This document shows positions 1 through 11,631 of a stretch of 64,000 bases of DNA, one piece after another. The position numbers and the translations under genes are program-made. The notes below the pieces were generated by a model. It made no database searches. It saw only the letters and a list, made by a program, of their open reading frames with translations, and was not told the DNA's origin. How positions within the stretch are numbered: the first letter of the stretch is position 1; each line of letters begins with the position of its first letter. The DNA comes from Pollenia angustigena (Eukaryota; Arthropoda; Insecta; Diptera; Polleniidae): positions 227,035,127 through 227,099,126 of the forward strand of contig OV884056.1 of the NCBI GenBank assembly GCA_930367215.1, read 5' to 3'.

Positions 1-2125
1 AAAATACATTTTCTACGAATTTATAATTACTAAAATGCAATGAATCAAGTACCAAAAATAATATATACTGGGTAGTCTAAATAACACATATTTTACAACA
101 CTAAGTTTTTTAGCGGTCATATGTTTGAATTAACCTGCAAGTTTGTCAAATTTTTCCGTTAGCTTCCTTTTTTGTGCAAGAGCCAGTTTTCAGACTAAAA
201 ATTTCATAATGCCCATAAATTTACTCACCTACTAGAGTTTACATGAAAAGTAAACAAACGAATGTAACTAATAACTGTCGGTGGAGCATATCAAATATTC
301 GCACTCTTATCAAAATTAGCACTCTTACTTGTTAATAATCGATTTGTTTTAGTAAAAAATTAGTAAAATAGCAAAATTTTTGTGAAAAAATAGTTAGCAA
401 CAAGTTTGAAGTTTTGAATATTTTAACTTTGGATCTTTGATATGTTTATTGACTCATTCGCCATAAAATCGGACACACACAGAAAGAATTCCAGCCAATT
501 TTTTTTCAATTTAACCATTAATCAAATAAAAACCAGTTTTAATTAAAAATTTAATCAAGTGATTTAAACTTTTTATTATATTAACAAAATTACTGCAGAT
601 GTTTATATCAAAAAATATTTAATTGAGTAATTAATATTACAAGCTTTGTAATTTAAATCAATTTTTATTTTTTCTATGTAACAATCGAGATGCATAATTA
701 TTGATTACGCTATCGCTTGTACTGAATATGCTTAAACTTTAGCTTAAACGCAAAATACATTTTTCCAATATGTTACTAAATGTTCGCGAAAAAGAAAAAG
801 ATAATATAAAAAGCAAGAATATTTGATTTACTCTTAAAGCTTTGGGACAATGTTTTCTGCATTTCTGCTGGATTATAACACTTTTCAAAGAAACACCCTG
901 TACACATTTAAATGTTTATATCTACCATGACTGTGATACGAAATAGTAATCAGAAAACAACATGAATATGTAGAATTACAATTTGCATGTTATTTTGCTT
1001 GCAAAAGGTTTGTTATACGAGTACTCGTATGAATAAAACTTGTGTACGACTCCCTCAGTGTTTGTGTACTCGTATGTATGTATATATCCTTGTTAGTAAG
1101 TATTTGTATGAAAAGAAACAAGTGTTTGCCTGCATGTATGTGGGTGATGTTGTTATTAGCTGTAGATGTGAGTGCATTGCAAAAAAAGGATACAACATTT
1201 GCTATTGCATGTGGACTTATCCGCTTTGTTAAGCAACCAGTAACACTGCCAAATAAATGCTGTTGCTGCTACCAACCAACAGATCAGGAAAACGACAGAC
1301 CAAACGTCTGACCTGACGACCAAAAAATTTAAACCAAACCATCAGGCAGCAGTTGGCGGTTTGTAACTGAGCTTATATTATTTCACATAACATTTACAAA
1401 CACGATTACAACTACAACTAAATATAATACACACTTACTACCAGACATGTGACTGTTTGGACTCCTTGCATTTGTATGTTTGTGTGTATGTATATGTTCT
1501 TGCTTTTATTCATTTGGATTTGCTTGTTTGTTTATCGTTTCGTTTTTTATTTTCTTCTTTATTTTCAAGAGGTCAAGTAAATAACACAAGTTTTGAACGT
1601 TGTTTGTGTTGTAGTTATTTTTTAGTTTTTATTTACAAAAATACACAAACAAGCAAATGAAATATGATCTCATTCAAAGTAGGTTGAAAAAAAATTTTAA
1701 ATTAAGATTTGCTGTATAAAAACAACTACAAATTCTGGCGTAAAGTATGAATGTAGTTGTTTTGTTAAAGAAAATATACAATAAATAGTTCAGCACATGC
1801 ACAATATGCTTAAGTCCATACAACAATAATTTAAACTTTTAACTGATTAATCCGATTTGCAACAGGCCATTTTCCACACTTCAGCCTACAATATATGTAT
1901 TTCGAGGTTACATTTATTTAAACGGATTTACAAATTTGCATACAAAGTAAATTTTAAAATGGAAATTTACATGCTAACAATAATGTACTTAAGATCTTTA
2001 GGTATCTTTAAAATAAAAAACAAAAATATATCGTTATGTACATAAATTAGGGTATGACTTTTTAATTTTTGTGCACATAACAAAATTTAAATGCTCTAGA
2101 TTATAGAAATAAATGTGTTCCAAAC
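1..2125. other. AT-rich stretch without a recognisable gene
   Basis: No coding region can be supported here. The short open frames around 990-1310 and 1457-1660 run through T- and TG-rich simple sequence (TATG/TGTG runs near 1040-1160 and 1480-1500) and resemble no family I know. A possible small inverted-repeat element lies at 478-681. The rest looks like ordinary intergenic or intronic DNA. Confidence 0.6.
478..681. mobile_element. possible small TIR element with CACAGAAA-type ends
   Basis: The left end reads CACAGAAAGAATT and the right end, reverse-complemented, reads CATAGAAAAAATAAAAATTG. The interior (TTAATCAAATAAAAACC and related) resembles the AT-rich interior ending near 36773, whose right end TTTTTTCTGTG is followed by TA. 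The ends are diverged and no clear duplication is visible, so this call is tentative. Confidence 0.3.
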
Positions 2126-3104
2126 TATCAATTTAGTTTTAGCAGAAAGCACAGCACAGTTGAACAAACTCATCAAATAGTAAATGTCATAAGAAACGCC
2201 TTTGAAGAAAAAAAATATTGCTCAGCACTCTTCATTGATATTTCGCAAGCTTTTCATAAAATATGGCAAGAATGCTTATTACATAATTTAAAGCAAAACT
2301 TACCAGCAAACACGCACAAGCTGTAAGGCAGCTACTTAGTCGTTCAGAAATTTATTCTTTAAAAGATGATTTTTTAAGTTCTCCTCTGCCAATTGACGCT
2401 GGAGTCCCACAAGGCAGCGTCCAGGGCCCTCTATTATACTTAATTTATACCTCAGACATGCCAACAAACAACTGCACCCAAACTTCAAAATTTGCGATGA
2501 TACAGCTTTTTTAAGCCAACACGAAAACTGTCGCGAAGCATCTCGTTACTTACAAGACGATATATTTGAACTGAAAAATAGGTTAAATTAAATGCGTATA
2601 TATAACATTAACATTGCATCGAGAAACATGCCCCCTATTAAAATCAATAATCAAATAATACTTTAACACTCGCATGTTAAGTACCTCAGTATACATCTAG
2701 ATCGGCGCGCCGTTTAATGTAAAAATGGCATTAATAAGAAAAATGAACTCAAATGAGACTAAGAGCAATTTAAATTAATGCGCTAGTTGGAAGAAGTCTC
2801 TTTTGCACACTTCTTCTTTACAATTCGATCTTAAAGCCAATCTGGGGTAAACTTCTTCAAATAATCACAGCCGCTTCCTGGTATGCCAAAATCTCAAATA
2901 TCGACAAGGATATCAATGTGCAATAATTTAAAACTATCATAACGAAATATGCAGTGAAGTACTGAAAAAGGCTTGAACTCCACACAAATTCAAAAGCCCA
3001 ATCAGAAGAGCGATACATTTTTTGTGTGGCACTGGCAGGACATTAAATAAAGTATTGGGATAAGACCGGATTAATTATTGCTAGTTAATATTTAATAAAT
3101 AAAT
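2126..3104 (+). pseudogene. jockey-like LINE reverse transcriptase relic (5'-truncated)
   Basis: The translation beginning near 2126 gives RT fragments typical of the jockey clade: RKHSTVEQTHQIVN, then SALFIDISQAF (the first catalytic-Asp block), followed after a stop by AGVPQGSVQGPLLYLIYTSD in another frame. The FADDTAF active-site block near 2490-2512 has lost one base, so its two aspartates are out of frame. Later pieces (near 2620-2780) match the RT thumb and connection region only loosely. The copy ends in an A/T-rich run (TTAATAAATAAATA) near 3104, as jockey-type elements often do. Several frameshifts and stops make it a dead, 5'-truncated copy. The clade assignment rests on motif resemblance. 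Confidence 0.8.
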
Positions 3105-4338
3105 ATTGAGACAAAGAAAGTCTTTCCTTATATTTTTATAAATGGGGCGTTGCATGTCAAGTGGTGTCTTCCGATTTAGATGAAATTTTCAACAAGATCG
3201 GTCAAAAAGTTTCTATAAGGGGCTTAAAATTTTACATTTTGGGCAAACAGGTGTTCTTTCTCATCCATGTAACTTATTACCTATTGGTGTTAGCAGAATT
3301 TGTCCCAAGTAGCTTAGATAGCTATTTTATCAATCTTTCGAAAACAAATTTGTTTGTTTTTTTTTTAATTACAAACTTTTTTTTTTGGCTCAAAAAAAAT
3401 CTTATGTCTTGTACTTTATGGTAGTTTTGGTTGCTTATTTGGGCCGCGAATGGCATATGTATGACAAAAAATAATTTCTAACTCAAGACGAGTGTTTAGC
3501 ATATAAACTATTTTGAATTTTTTCCTATTTGTGTTTAAGTTTTTTTAAACATTAAAAATAAAACTTATGCTGAGGAACTAGACAAATTAACTTTTCCGAC
3601 GGTATGTAACATACCCAAGTAGCATTTTATACCCTCGATACTGTCTATGAAGTCTTCGTTGGGATGTTATACCGAGCAAGTACGTTAAAATTAATATATG
3701 TAGTTTTCTTTCAGTTTACAAAGCCTTTATAAAATGATAGCCCCACGCATAAAATTAGCATTTCATTTGTCCGCTCAACGAACTCGTACTTTGAATTCAA
3801 AAAAGTTTCATGGGGGTAACGTAACGTTTGTTATATTGGTTTTTAAAACAGTGTCAGTTTAGCTTTTTTTGTTTTTTAGCATCCTGTTATTATTCTATTC
3901 AAACTGGTTCTTTAAATATTATTGAAACTGCAGTGTAAAATTACAAATATTGCAATGTCTGTAAAATCGACTATCTCAAATTAAATAAAAGTGAAAAATG
4001 AAATTTGTGAGTTAAATTGGATTCAGAAAAATAATTTGCTATCTGTGAAAAATAAAATTAAGTGCGGTAGATTTGCTGATAGTTAATTTAGATCACCTTC
4101 AAGTGGTTCATAGACGTCGAAATTAACAAAGCAAGTACCATTGTAAACCAAAAGAGTTTACTATAAAATTTAATTTTCAAAGAACTTTGTAAAATTATAA
4201 TATATGTACGTATATATCATCAATAAATTTGTAAAAAAAATTGTTCGTTGAATTAATGTAAAGGTTCGATAAGTTATCGAAATAGATTATTGAATAAAAA
4301 AAAATCTTTCATTAAATTATAATTATTAATTTATAATC
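3105..4338. other. no gene seen
   Basis: AT-rich sequence. An 87-codon frame near 3161-3424 ends in homopolymer T tracts and matches no known family. Nothing else can be supported. Confidence 0.5.
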
Positions 4339-4800
4339 AGTATTGTGGTTATTTTGTTGAACTATTTATGGTTTTTAATCCAAATTTTTTAATATTTTTT
4401 AATTAGGCTAAAGTTCATCAAATTTTATTTTCATTAAAATATTTTTATGAAGAAAGGAATTTCACAACATGAAATTAATTAAAAGCTATTGATAATTTTT
4501 CATTCTCGACTGAAGCTGGGCTCAAACCCAGGCGTTTTTACGGACAGGTTACCCTTACATGTTTCGATTGCAACCACTCAACCCCTTCAGAGGGCTTGCC
4601 GTTTAACACTCGCAGCCATCGACGACTGCTGACGTCATTAGTCAAACATCAATCCTTAAACCAAATTGTATTCAACCTTTGGTAGATCGAAATTTGCTTT
4701 GAATGATTATCCATTCTAATTTATTTTACATGTTTTTCCTTACTTCTGTTTTTTCGTACATTTGTCAAGAATTCTTCTTGATTATATTAATTTATATTAA
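4339..4800 (-). mobile_element. SINE family S1, minus-strand copy
   Basis: Read on the minus strand, this copy has a leader, then a tRNA-like segment with an A-box-like TGGTTGCAATCGAAAC (4561-4577) and a B-box-like GGGTTTGAGCCC (4518-4529). A long AT-rich tail follows, ending in GTTCAACAAAATAACCAC. The same tail recurs at 17425-17690, 31360-31595 and 50525-50712, and part of the body at 13134-14760, so it is a dispersed family. The leader upstream of the tRNA-like part is also repeated at 16598-16720. The internal Pol III promoter is inferred from box similarity only. Confidence 0.7.
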
Positions 4801-5684
4801 TATTAATTTTTCGTAATGTCAACGAACAGTTCATTAAATTAATAAAATATAATCTTTTAAAGAACGGTCATTCATTGTTACAACAAAAAAATTCATTGGA
4901 TGAAAATTAATAAATCTTTAGTTTGCTTAAGGTACATTTTCGTTGTCTGCGCGCACCTTTTTGTTTCAGTGCACTATATGGTAATCCCAGGAGTAACATC
5001 ACTTTTTCTATACACGCATAGAAAAAACATGATAAATGGGTGGTCACTACGACCATTTTTGTTCATATTTGCCTAATATATTTACCCCAATAATTAATTA
5101 TAGTCCTAATATAACTACAAAAAAGAATTTTTGTCTTTAACATTTTTTAATTCGCTATAATAATATTATATGGTGTTTAACACCTAAAAATGTTATTCTG
5201 GTCTAGCTAAACATATTAGATTATGTGAAATGTTTGCTACTATTATATTTATTTTCAACTATATCAATAAAATCATAATGTTAGTTGCACACAAAAGGTC
5301 AAAACAAACAGTGTGGGCTTATTTTCCGTCCGCAAGCGTTTCATCGGGTCGCATGAATGAAAATAAAATAACTAAAATATTTTTCGAGGAGAAAAAGGCC
5401 ATTCTACCTTCCAAACGATATAAGCTATTATATGTACGTTCTTAAGTGTACGTACGGAAAAAAAATATATTAAAAAGTGTGATTGCGTGCCGAAGTAAAA
5501 AAACAAGGAATTTTCAAAAAGAAGTCATCATTAAATATATTTGTACCACAAAAACGTTACACACAATTTTTAAATTAATGTATATTTATTTTATTTTAGA
5601 TATAATACAAAGAATATGTACATAAATTTATTAATAAAAAATACATTTTTTGAAATAAATTTAAATTGGTTTTATTGCGAAATC
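4801..5684. other. no gene seen
   Basis: AT-rich. A 71-codon frame at 5230-5445 resembles nothing known to me. Fragments such as ACGCATAGAAAAAACATG near 5014 look like MITE ends, but no partner end was found. Confidence 0.45.
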
Positions 5685-5716
5685 CATGCAACATGTTGAT
5701 ATAGACATGTTGCATG
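5685..5716. repeat. short perfect inverted repeat
   Basis: CATGCAACATGT (5685-5696) and its complement ACATGTTGCATG (5705-5716) are separated by 8 bases, a potential 12-bp stem. Function unknown. Confidence 0.7.
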
Positions 5717-5810
5717 GTGTTAGGAAATATAGAAACATGGTTTGAAAGATCGTTTGCGTTTTTCTTCTAAACATAATAATATATGAAAGTTTTTTTATTT
5801 GTAATAATAA

Positions 5811-6803
5811 CACTGTGCTACACTCGAAAAGCACTTCTGAAATGACTTAGTGTGCGTTAAAGGTGTTGGTGAGCATGTTACGAATCCGGGCTTAAAAGTT
5901 TCAATATACCTCCAAATTCCCGAGTTATGGACCAAAGAAATTTTTTTGAGGCTGCTACTTTTAAACATTTATAACTTTTTTATTTATTAACCGATTTTTG
6001 AAATTCAAACGGTCTTTAAAAGAAAAATAATTGTTATTTTTAAATATATATACTTCTCAGTCAATATTAGCACAAATATGAATAGATTGATTCAATTATA
6101 TGGAAAATTTTTAATTTTTTTTAAACTTTTAAAATTTCTACGAGACTTTTTTCCGAATTTAGTTTAAAGGCAACAAATATATTAAAGACAGTATTTTTCT
6201 GAGTAAAATGAGACGTCATTTATTAATATCGGTTGAGAAATGAGGAAGTTATAGTACTTTTTATGAGGAGCTATTTAAGATTAAAGTTATTTTATTAAAT
6301 CATGCCAATCTAATCGAAACAGGTTGCCACTCTTTTGTTCGCAAAAGTACTATAACTTCCTCATATCTCAACCGATTTTAACAAATGACGTCTCATTTTA
6401 CTCAGAAAAATACTGTCTTTAATATATTTGTTGCCTTTAAACTAAATTCGGAAAAAAGTCTCGTTGAAATTTAAAAAGTTTAAAAAAAATTAAAAATTTT
6501 CCATATAATTGAAAAAATCTATTCATATTTGTGCTTATATTGACTGAGAAGTATATATATTTAAAAATAACAATTATTTTGCTTTTCAAAACCGTTTGAA
6601 TTTCAAAAATCGGTTAATAAATAATAAAGTTATAAAAGTTTTAAAGTAGCAGCCTCAAAAAAATTCCTTTGGTCCATAACTCGGGAATTTGGAGGTATAT
6701 TGAAACTTTTAAAACCGCTTTTGTAATACACTCATCTAGACCTATAACATACACTAGGTCACTTTGAAAGTGCTTGCAAAAAAGGAAATTTTGTAGCACC
6801 GTG
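5811..6803. mobile_element. foldback element, about 993 bp, 3-bp TAA flanks
   Basis: The two halves are long, imperfect inverted copies. The left arm begins CACTGTGCTAC at 5811 and the right arm ends GTAGCACCGTG at 6803. Arm similarity continues inward to GAGGAAGTTATAGTACTTTT (about 6242) and its complement (about 6344), leaving a loop of roughly 80 bases near 6263-6342. TAA stands on both sides (5808-5810 and 6804-6806), which may be a 3-bp target duplication of PIF/Harbinger type. There is no coding capacity. It abuts the RTE relic that begins at once downstream. Confidence 0.8.
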
Positions 6804-7213
6804 TAATTAGTATTAGATGCTGTAGTTAAACGCTCAACTACAAATAGACCCAGGAGAATTTTATGGGATCCCTTAAATCCGCAGATTCGATTAGAGTCAC
6901 TGGACAACGCAGATGACAATTGAGAGCTTTCCCACAGACGTGCTGATATACAAGCAAAAATAAATGATCTAACCAGAGAATCAGAGAAGGTTGGGTTGAA
7001 AATTAATATCAATAAAATAAAAGAAATACGCTTTAATGCAGAGTCAACTGAACCACTAACCACCGATAATGTCGTAATAGAAAGTGTAAGCGAGTTTCAA
7101 TACTTAGGCAGTATGATAGATACAAATGGGGGTGCACTTCTTGATGTCACGACAAGAATACGAAAATCAAGAGGCGCTTTTGCAATATTATCAAAAACTT
7201 GAAAGTCAAATGA

Positions 7214-7584
7214 AGCACAGCCGCAAATAACGTTGTAAACGCCACATTTCGCAAAAACTGTTTTTTAGCTGATAACCGTTAACCTTACTCTCTTACACAG
7301 TTACAACATCAAATCAACCAAAACTATACACCTTAACGCCTTCAAAATGGCATACAAAGTGTCAGCCAGTGGAAGAACATTGCAAGTTACTCACAAAATG
7401 ACGAAACCGAAATGGTTTTGCAGTGTTTTAAAAGCCTTTTGCATAAAAGTTTTTATTAAAATTATTTTTAATAATAGAAAAAAAAATTTTTTTAAAACAA
7501 ATAATGCTGCCTGCTAAAAAACGTTTCTTTGCTCTCCTGAAAAATTATTATTTTGTAACTTAAAACGTTATTCGCGGCTGTGCT
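7214..7584. mobile_element. 371-bp TIR element in the RTE relic, 8-bp TSD
   Basis: Ends AGCACAGCCGCAAATAACG and, inverted, AGCACAGCCGCGAATAACG. Both flanks carry TCAAATGA (7206-7213 and 7585-7592). An 8-bp duplication suggests a hAT-type non-autonomous element. There is no coding capacity. The insertion site is proven by restoration of the RTE frame on removal. Confidence 0.88.
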
Positions 7585-7619
7585 TCAAATGAATACTGCA
7601 AAAAGACAAAGCTAAATAT

Positions 7620-7981
7620 AGGCAGACTTCCAAAACGTCAAATGCTTTGTATAAGAACAAAGTATAATGTTTCATTACGCCGCAGTACAATATATATGCA
7701 ATGCAAACCCTTCCAAAACATCAATGGTGTGTATTAGTAACGCAGCAAAAAACCATCAGAGCATCGGTTTCAAAGTTGATGCTTTGTGATATTTGACATT
7801 TAATTTGCAAGCAATGCAGATTTATTTTAATGTATTATTCATTGCATCACTTACATTTCAAAAAGTTTAAATAAACAGAACACATAGTTGCATTGTTTCG
7901 GCACTTTGTACATGTGCATCGTTAAAATACAGTAGTAAAACTGTATACAAACTTTGTATCAGTACGTTTTGGAAGTCAGTC
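7620..7981. mobile_element. 362-bp TIR element in the RTE relic, probable 4-bp TSD
   Basis: The left end contains GACTTCCAAAACGT and the right end the complement ACGTTTTGGAAGTC. ATAT is present on both sides (7616-7619 and 7982-7985). Excision with one ATAT rejoins the RTE codons for KLNIFSMCV. A related sub-repeat (CCTTCCAAAACATC) lies inside near 7711. The superfamily is not clear. Confidence 0.78.
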
Positions 7982-8427
7982 ATATTTTCAGCATGTGTGT
8001 CCGTCTTATTATATGGATGAGAAAAATGGCTTGTTACTGAAGAAATCAAGCGTAAAATGCAAGGTTTTACCAAATGATGCCTCCGGATCATACTTGGAAT
8101 AAATTGGCCCAATACAATTACAAATGCTCAACTGCCCAAATCTGTAAAATCCGAAGACGTAAACTTGGCTTAGAAGAGAAGATGGCAACATATGCCAAAG
8201 AGCGCTTTCATACAACCCCGAGGGTGCAAGAAGACGAGGAAGGCCGAATAACTTTTGGCGACGTTCAAAATTAAACGAAATTAATAGGCTGCCTTATTTT
8301 AGTAATAGAAAGATAGTTATTTTGACGGAACTGAAAAGTAGTGCAAATATACGCTCCAGATGGAGATTTTTTATTGCGAGCCTATGCCCACAATGAGGTA
8401 GCTCTAAAATAATATTAGAGCAAAGCG

Positions 8428-8467
8428 TATTATTACTATTATTATTATTATTATTATTATTAATAAT
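8428..8467. repeat. TTA microsatellite at the RTE 3' end
   Basis: A run of TAT/TTA triplets directly follows the RTE 3' sequence. RTE elements commonly end in short tandem repeats, so this is probably the tail of that element. Confidence 0.8.
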
Positions 8468-8622
8468 TAAACTTATATATAATTATAACAATAATATCTA
8501 ATAAAAATAAAAAGATAAATAATTTAATAAAATGTTATATTAACCACATTAGATTCTTTTATATCACAACTTGTTTTGCACTTAATTTGTTCTAGCTGAT
8601 AAGTGTATAAGTTTTGCAAATT

Positions 8623-9477
8623 TTAAAATACAAAGTCTTTTATCCTGAATATATAATATGCCTTTATTTTTTGCATTTGGCAATCCTTTTTGGCGTTACT
8701 ACGTACAGCTGTTGATTTCGCTGTTGGTTTTTTTTTTGGCTTTGGAAAGAATCGCATTGAGTAGAGGCAGAAAACTTTTTCAACTTGAGTCTTCCAACGA
8801 CAAGCGGTGCAAAAGCATGGTATTGAGCAGTGCCGGCGATTGTAACCGCAGTATCGAATCTGCTCTTCAGTGTTTTCAATGTTTCCAAGGACTATTTCAG
8901 TTTCTTTACAATAATTTTTTTCCCAATGGAATAAAGCAGCCGAATTTAAGATGGCATACTGATGAGAGCACTGGAGGCTATACTTATCTGTATTTCTTTT
9001 GAGGTGTGCTCCAAATTCATTTTCATGAGCTATAAGATTTGCGAAGCTACTTTTGTTTATAAAACGATGACGAGCTCCGTCTGAAACGTAGTATACCTTC
9101 TCTACTATAAATTTAGATATTAGATAATTCAGTATTATCTTCTGGTATTCGTAAACTACAACGGTATCATGTTTTAAATCGGCGGATATGATTGCCATAA
9201 TTTTGTGTTCCAGTTTTTCAATTTGCATGTAGTAAATAACTACTGTCAGCGTAGTTGCTTGGTCGTTTTTGAAGTGGAATGAGTTTATGGCACCCTGGAT
9301 AATATATTTATAGTTCTCTGCGATATCAAACGCAATAACGAGTTCACCTGACTTCAAATGTATCTTCAAATCCTTAAAGAATGACCACTGATCATGCTCT
9401 TTGACTTAAAATTCATTGATTCTCAAATTTAGCAATCCTCTACACACTTCCACAAAATCATGCTCATTTGAAGTGAT
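8623..9477 (-). pseudogene. transposase-like protein relic with SDG motif (longest frame in the window)
   Basis: The minus strand is open from 9405 to 8623 (about 260 codons). The same frame reads on upstream through one stop (TAA, complement of 9406-9408) to 9477, with ITSNEHDFVEV. The protein contains QWSFFKDLKIHLKSGELV, IAFDIAENYKYIIQGA, NDQATTLTVVIYY, HDTVVVYEYQ, KVYYVSDG and FANLIAHENEFG. These resemble a broad invertebrate family of uncharacterised transposon proteins with DFAENY...SDG...NL..H blocks; the conserved acidic residues suggest a DDE-type nuclease, though that is inference. After ENEFG the family's expected Trp/His-rich segment is missing, so an internal deletion is likely. 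The C-terminal part (CFCTACRWKT, then PKPKKKPTAKS) is basic and unfamiliar. Upstream of 9477 the minus strand shows TTTTCCTTTTAG, a plausible splice acceptor, so this may be a terminal exon. No terminal repeats were identified. Confidence 0.62.
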
Positions 9478-9990
9478 CTAAAAGGAAAATGATAAATAAA
9501 TAATAATGAATTACTTAAGACAATTCCAACTGCTTAATCATTCATATATTATTTTTCATTAAAAATTTTAATTATTAAGACTTAAGAAAATGTGGTACAT
9601 TGTGTCGTACCTGTTTTTCTTTAAGTTTAATAATTATTTCTACTTTTTTTAAAATATAGTTATAAAAAAATTGTTCATCAACAATTTCTTGTAAAAATGT
9701 TCAAATGTACTACCCCGTCTTTGTTAAAAAATTCACCTCAGTAGTAAAAGATTAATTAATTGCATTTTTTAATTTTTCAGTTAAAACACCTCAGCTTTCA
9801 CCCTGTTCTTTTTAAAGCAAAACCGTACTCGTATAACAATAGAGTATTGTTGAATTGAGTTTCTTTACCCAATAAATACTCCTAATAAGAGATGACTTTA
9901 ATTCTAATGAAAGTTACTTAATTGGCAATTATGTGCAATGACTGGTGCAGTAGTTGTGGTCTTAAAGCCATAATAACTGTTCGTTTAAAT
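9478..9990. other. no gene seen
   Basis: AT-rich sequence. No upstream exon for the minus-strand protein relic could be recognised. Confidence 0.4.
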
Positions 9991-10532
9991 CAGTGTTCGA
10001 AAATAAGCACTAAATATCGTTTCTTAATGTTCGGTTCGGTAGATTTGTGGAAAACACAAACGCTAATAGGGTTTGTGTAGATAATCATTAAAAAAAATAA
10101 CGTTTCCCTGTTAGTCATCTTTCGAACACAAAAATATTACTGTTTTTATCAAACTCAACAAAAGATGTGAACATTTAATTCCTTTCGGTTTTTTTGAAAA
10201 TCCACAAACTTCAATGTGTTCGGTTCGGCTCGTTAATGTTCGTCCCTTTTGGCTGGTAAAAAAACCAAACATTTTTTACAAAAACAAAATACACACGCGA
10301 AAAAAATATTATAGAACATTAAAATATAATGTTTGTCTATAGTATCACTACAATTTTGTTTTCTGTTTTTTAACGAAGAACCGAACGTTATATAATGTTC
10401 GGTTCTTTCTTGAAAATAGTTACGAACGGTATTAAGGGTTGTGTATGTCTACTCAATCACTAAAAAAATAGATATCGTTCCTGGGTGTGTGAGCCGAACG
10501 TTAAATAATGAACTGTTTATTTTCGAACACTG
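9991..10532. mobile_element. hAT-type MITE, 542 bp, 8-bp TSD
   Basis: The ends are CAGTGTTCGAAAATAAGCA and, inverted, CAGTGTTCGAAAATAAACA. The flanks carry GTTTAAAT (9983-9990 and 10533-10540). The interior has scattered GTTCGGTTCGG-type motifs in both orientations, which may be subterminal transposase-binding repeats. The CAGTG start and 8-bp duplication fit the hAT superfamily. There is no coding capacity. Confidence 0.9.
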
Positions 10533-10540
10533 GTTTAAAT

Positions 10541-11303
10541 AGGCTGTAAAAAATGTAATGAGCAAATTAAAATCTAAATTAAAATTTAATTGTGGCAAGG
10601 TGGCCATACAAAAAGTTTTTTATGATAAAGAAAAATTTGCATTTATAAAAAATAATTAAAAAAAATTTCAGCCGAGCCGAATCAATATATATTTTTTTTA
10701 CTTGTTCCAAACGCCTTTTCCAGAAATTCAAAAATTTCAATGCCTGAAATTTCGAAAATCTGTTTTACGTACATTGCACAAACTTTTGGTCTTAGAAGAC
10801 CCCTCGTGAAATTGTACCTAGAACACTTTAACCCTCTAAAGTGAAGTTTTAGTATATTTCTGGGGGGAAGTTAAAATGAGTGTTAGATCCTCTAATATAT
10901 TCAAAGAAAAGAATCGCCATACGATTCCACTGAAGATATCTGAAAAATTTTTTTAGCTCAGAAGTACATTTAGCTTATTTTTTTGACTTATACTGGGAGA
11001 ACGAGCTTTCTTTTCAAAACCCTTTGGCAGATTTGTTCTACTAATAGTCTACTTTAATTTTGCGATGCAAGTGTTGAGGCTGGCGGCGATGACCCGAATT
11101 TTGTTGCACAGTGTTGATTATGGCGGATTAAGGAGTATGGATAAAAAAGATTTACATACGCACCATCATGCGTTTACCAGCCTTTGAAGCCAACTTTTTA
11201 AGATCTCCCTACCCGTGACTTTGAGGGCTAATGAATACCCTGGTACCAGATAGGTCTCTTGTCAGCCGGGATTTAAAAAAATATATCAACTAACTAAATA
11301 TTT
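10541..11303. other. no gene seen
   Basis: AT-rich sequence with a few less AT-rich patches (11060-11260). No frame, repeat partner or motif could be recognised. Confidence 0.45.
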
Positions 11304-11631
11304 GCCCACCCAAAGGCCGTCTGTGCAGAGAAGCTTTAGTTAGCGAAGCCAGTCTTTGTTATACCATAGAGGAATAAATCCTTGCGCCCGGCCAAAGGCC
11401 GGCTATGCAGAGAACCTTTGGTTAGCGAAGCCGGTTTTTGTTATACCAAAGAGGAGAATATCCTTGCGCCCGGTCAAAGGCCGGCTATGCAGAGAAGCTT
11501 TAGTTAGCGAAGCCGATATTTGTTATACCATAGAGTAGAAAATCCTTGCGCCCGGCCGAAGGCCGGCTATGCCGAGACGCTTTAGTAAGCGAAGCCGGTA
11601 TTTGTTACACCATAGGAGAGAAAATCCTTGC
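11304..11631 (+). repeat. array of four 82-bp GC-rich units (module M)
   Basis: Four head-to-tail copies start at 11304, 11386, 11468 and 11550. Each begins GCCC, continues GGCCRAAGGCCGGCTATGC, then GCTTTAGTTAGCGAAGCCGG and TTGTTATACCATAGAGG, and ends ATCCTTGC. GGCC(R)AAGGCC is itself palindromic. A partial fifth unit begins at 11632. The same module recurs at 15329-15660 (both orientations), 20503-20680, about 29148-29190 and 60591-60640. The open frames crossing the array exist because 82-bp units shift frame from copy to copy; I do not regard them as genes. Confidence 0.92.

Larger units (their letters stand above)
6807..8470 (+). pseudogene. RTE-like LINE reverse transcriptase relic, split by two insertions
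   Basis: This is the 3' part of an RTE/BovB-type retrotransposon. RSTTNRPRRILWDPL leads to LDNADDN (6900-6920), the RT YADD block with Tyr replaced by Asn. ESEKVGLKININKIKEIRFN and EFQYLGSMIDTNGG follow, and both are characteristic of RTE-like proteins. The frame then meets a stop in place of the conserved Trp and is cut by elements at 7214-7584 and 7620-7981. Removing each element with one copy of its duplication restores KSNEYCKKTKLNIFSMCV in frame. The C-terminal part (GINWPNTITNAQLPK, then an RPR-like basic stretch) is frameshifted. The copy closes with a segment encoding RWRFFIASLCPQ and a TTA microsatellite, as expected for RTE 3' ends. Only the 3' end of the element is present. Confidence 0.85.

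Noticed and set aside
6641..7063. 140-codon minus-strand open frame.
   Set aside because: It runs antisense across the foldback right arm and the RTE relic, whose plus-strand translation has clear RT motifs.
11304..11631. Regular GC-rich repeats resembling a CRISPR array.
   Set aside because: Units are contiguous with no spacers, and the genome is eukaryotic; it is a tandem repeat within a foldback element.
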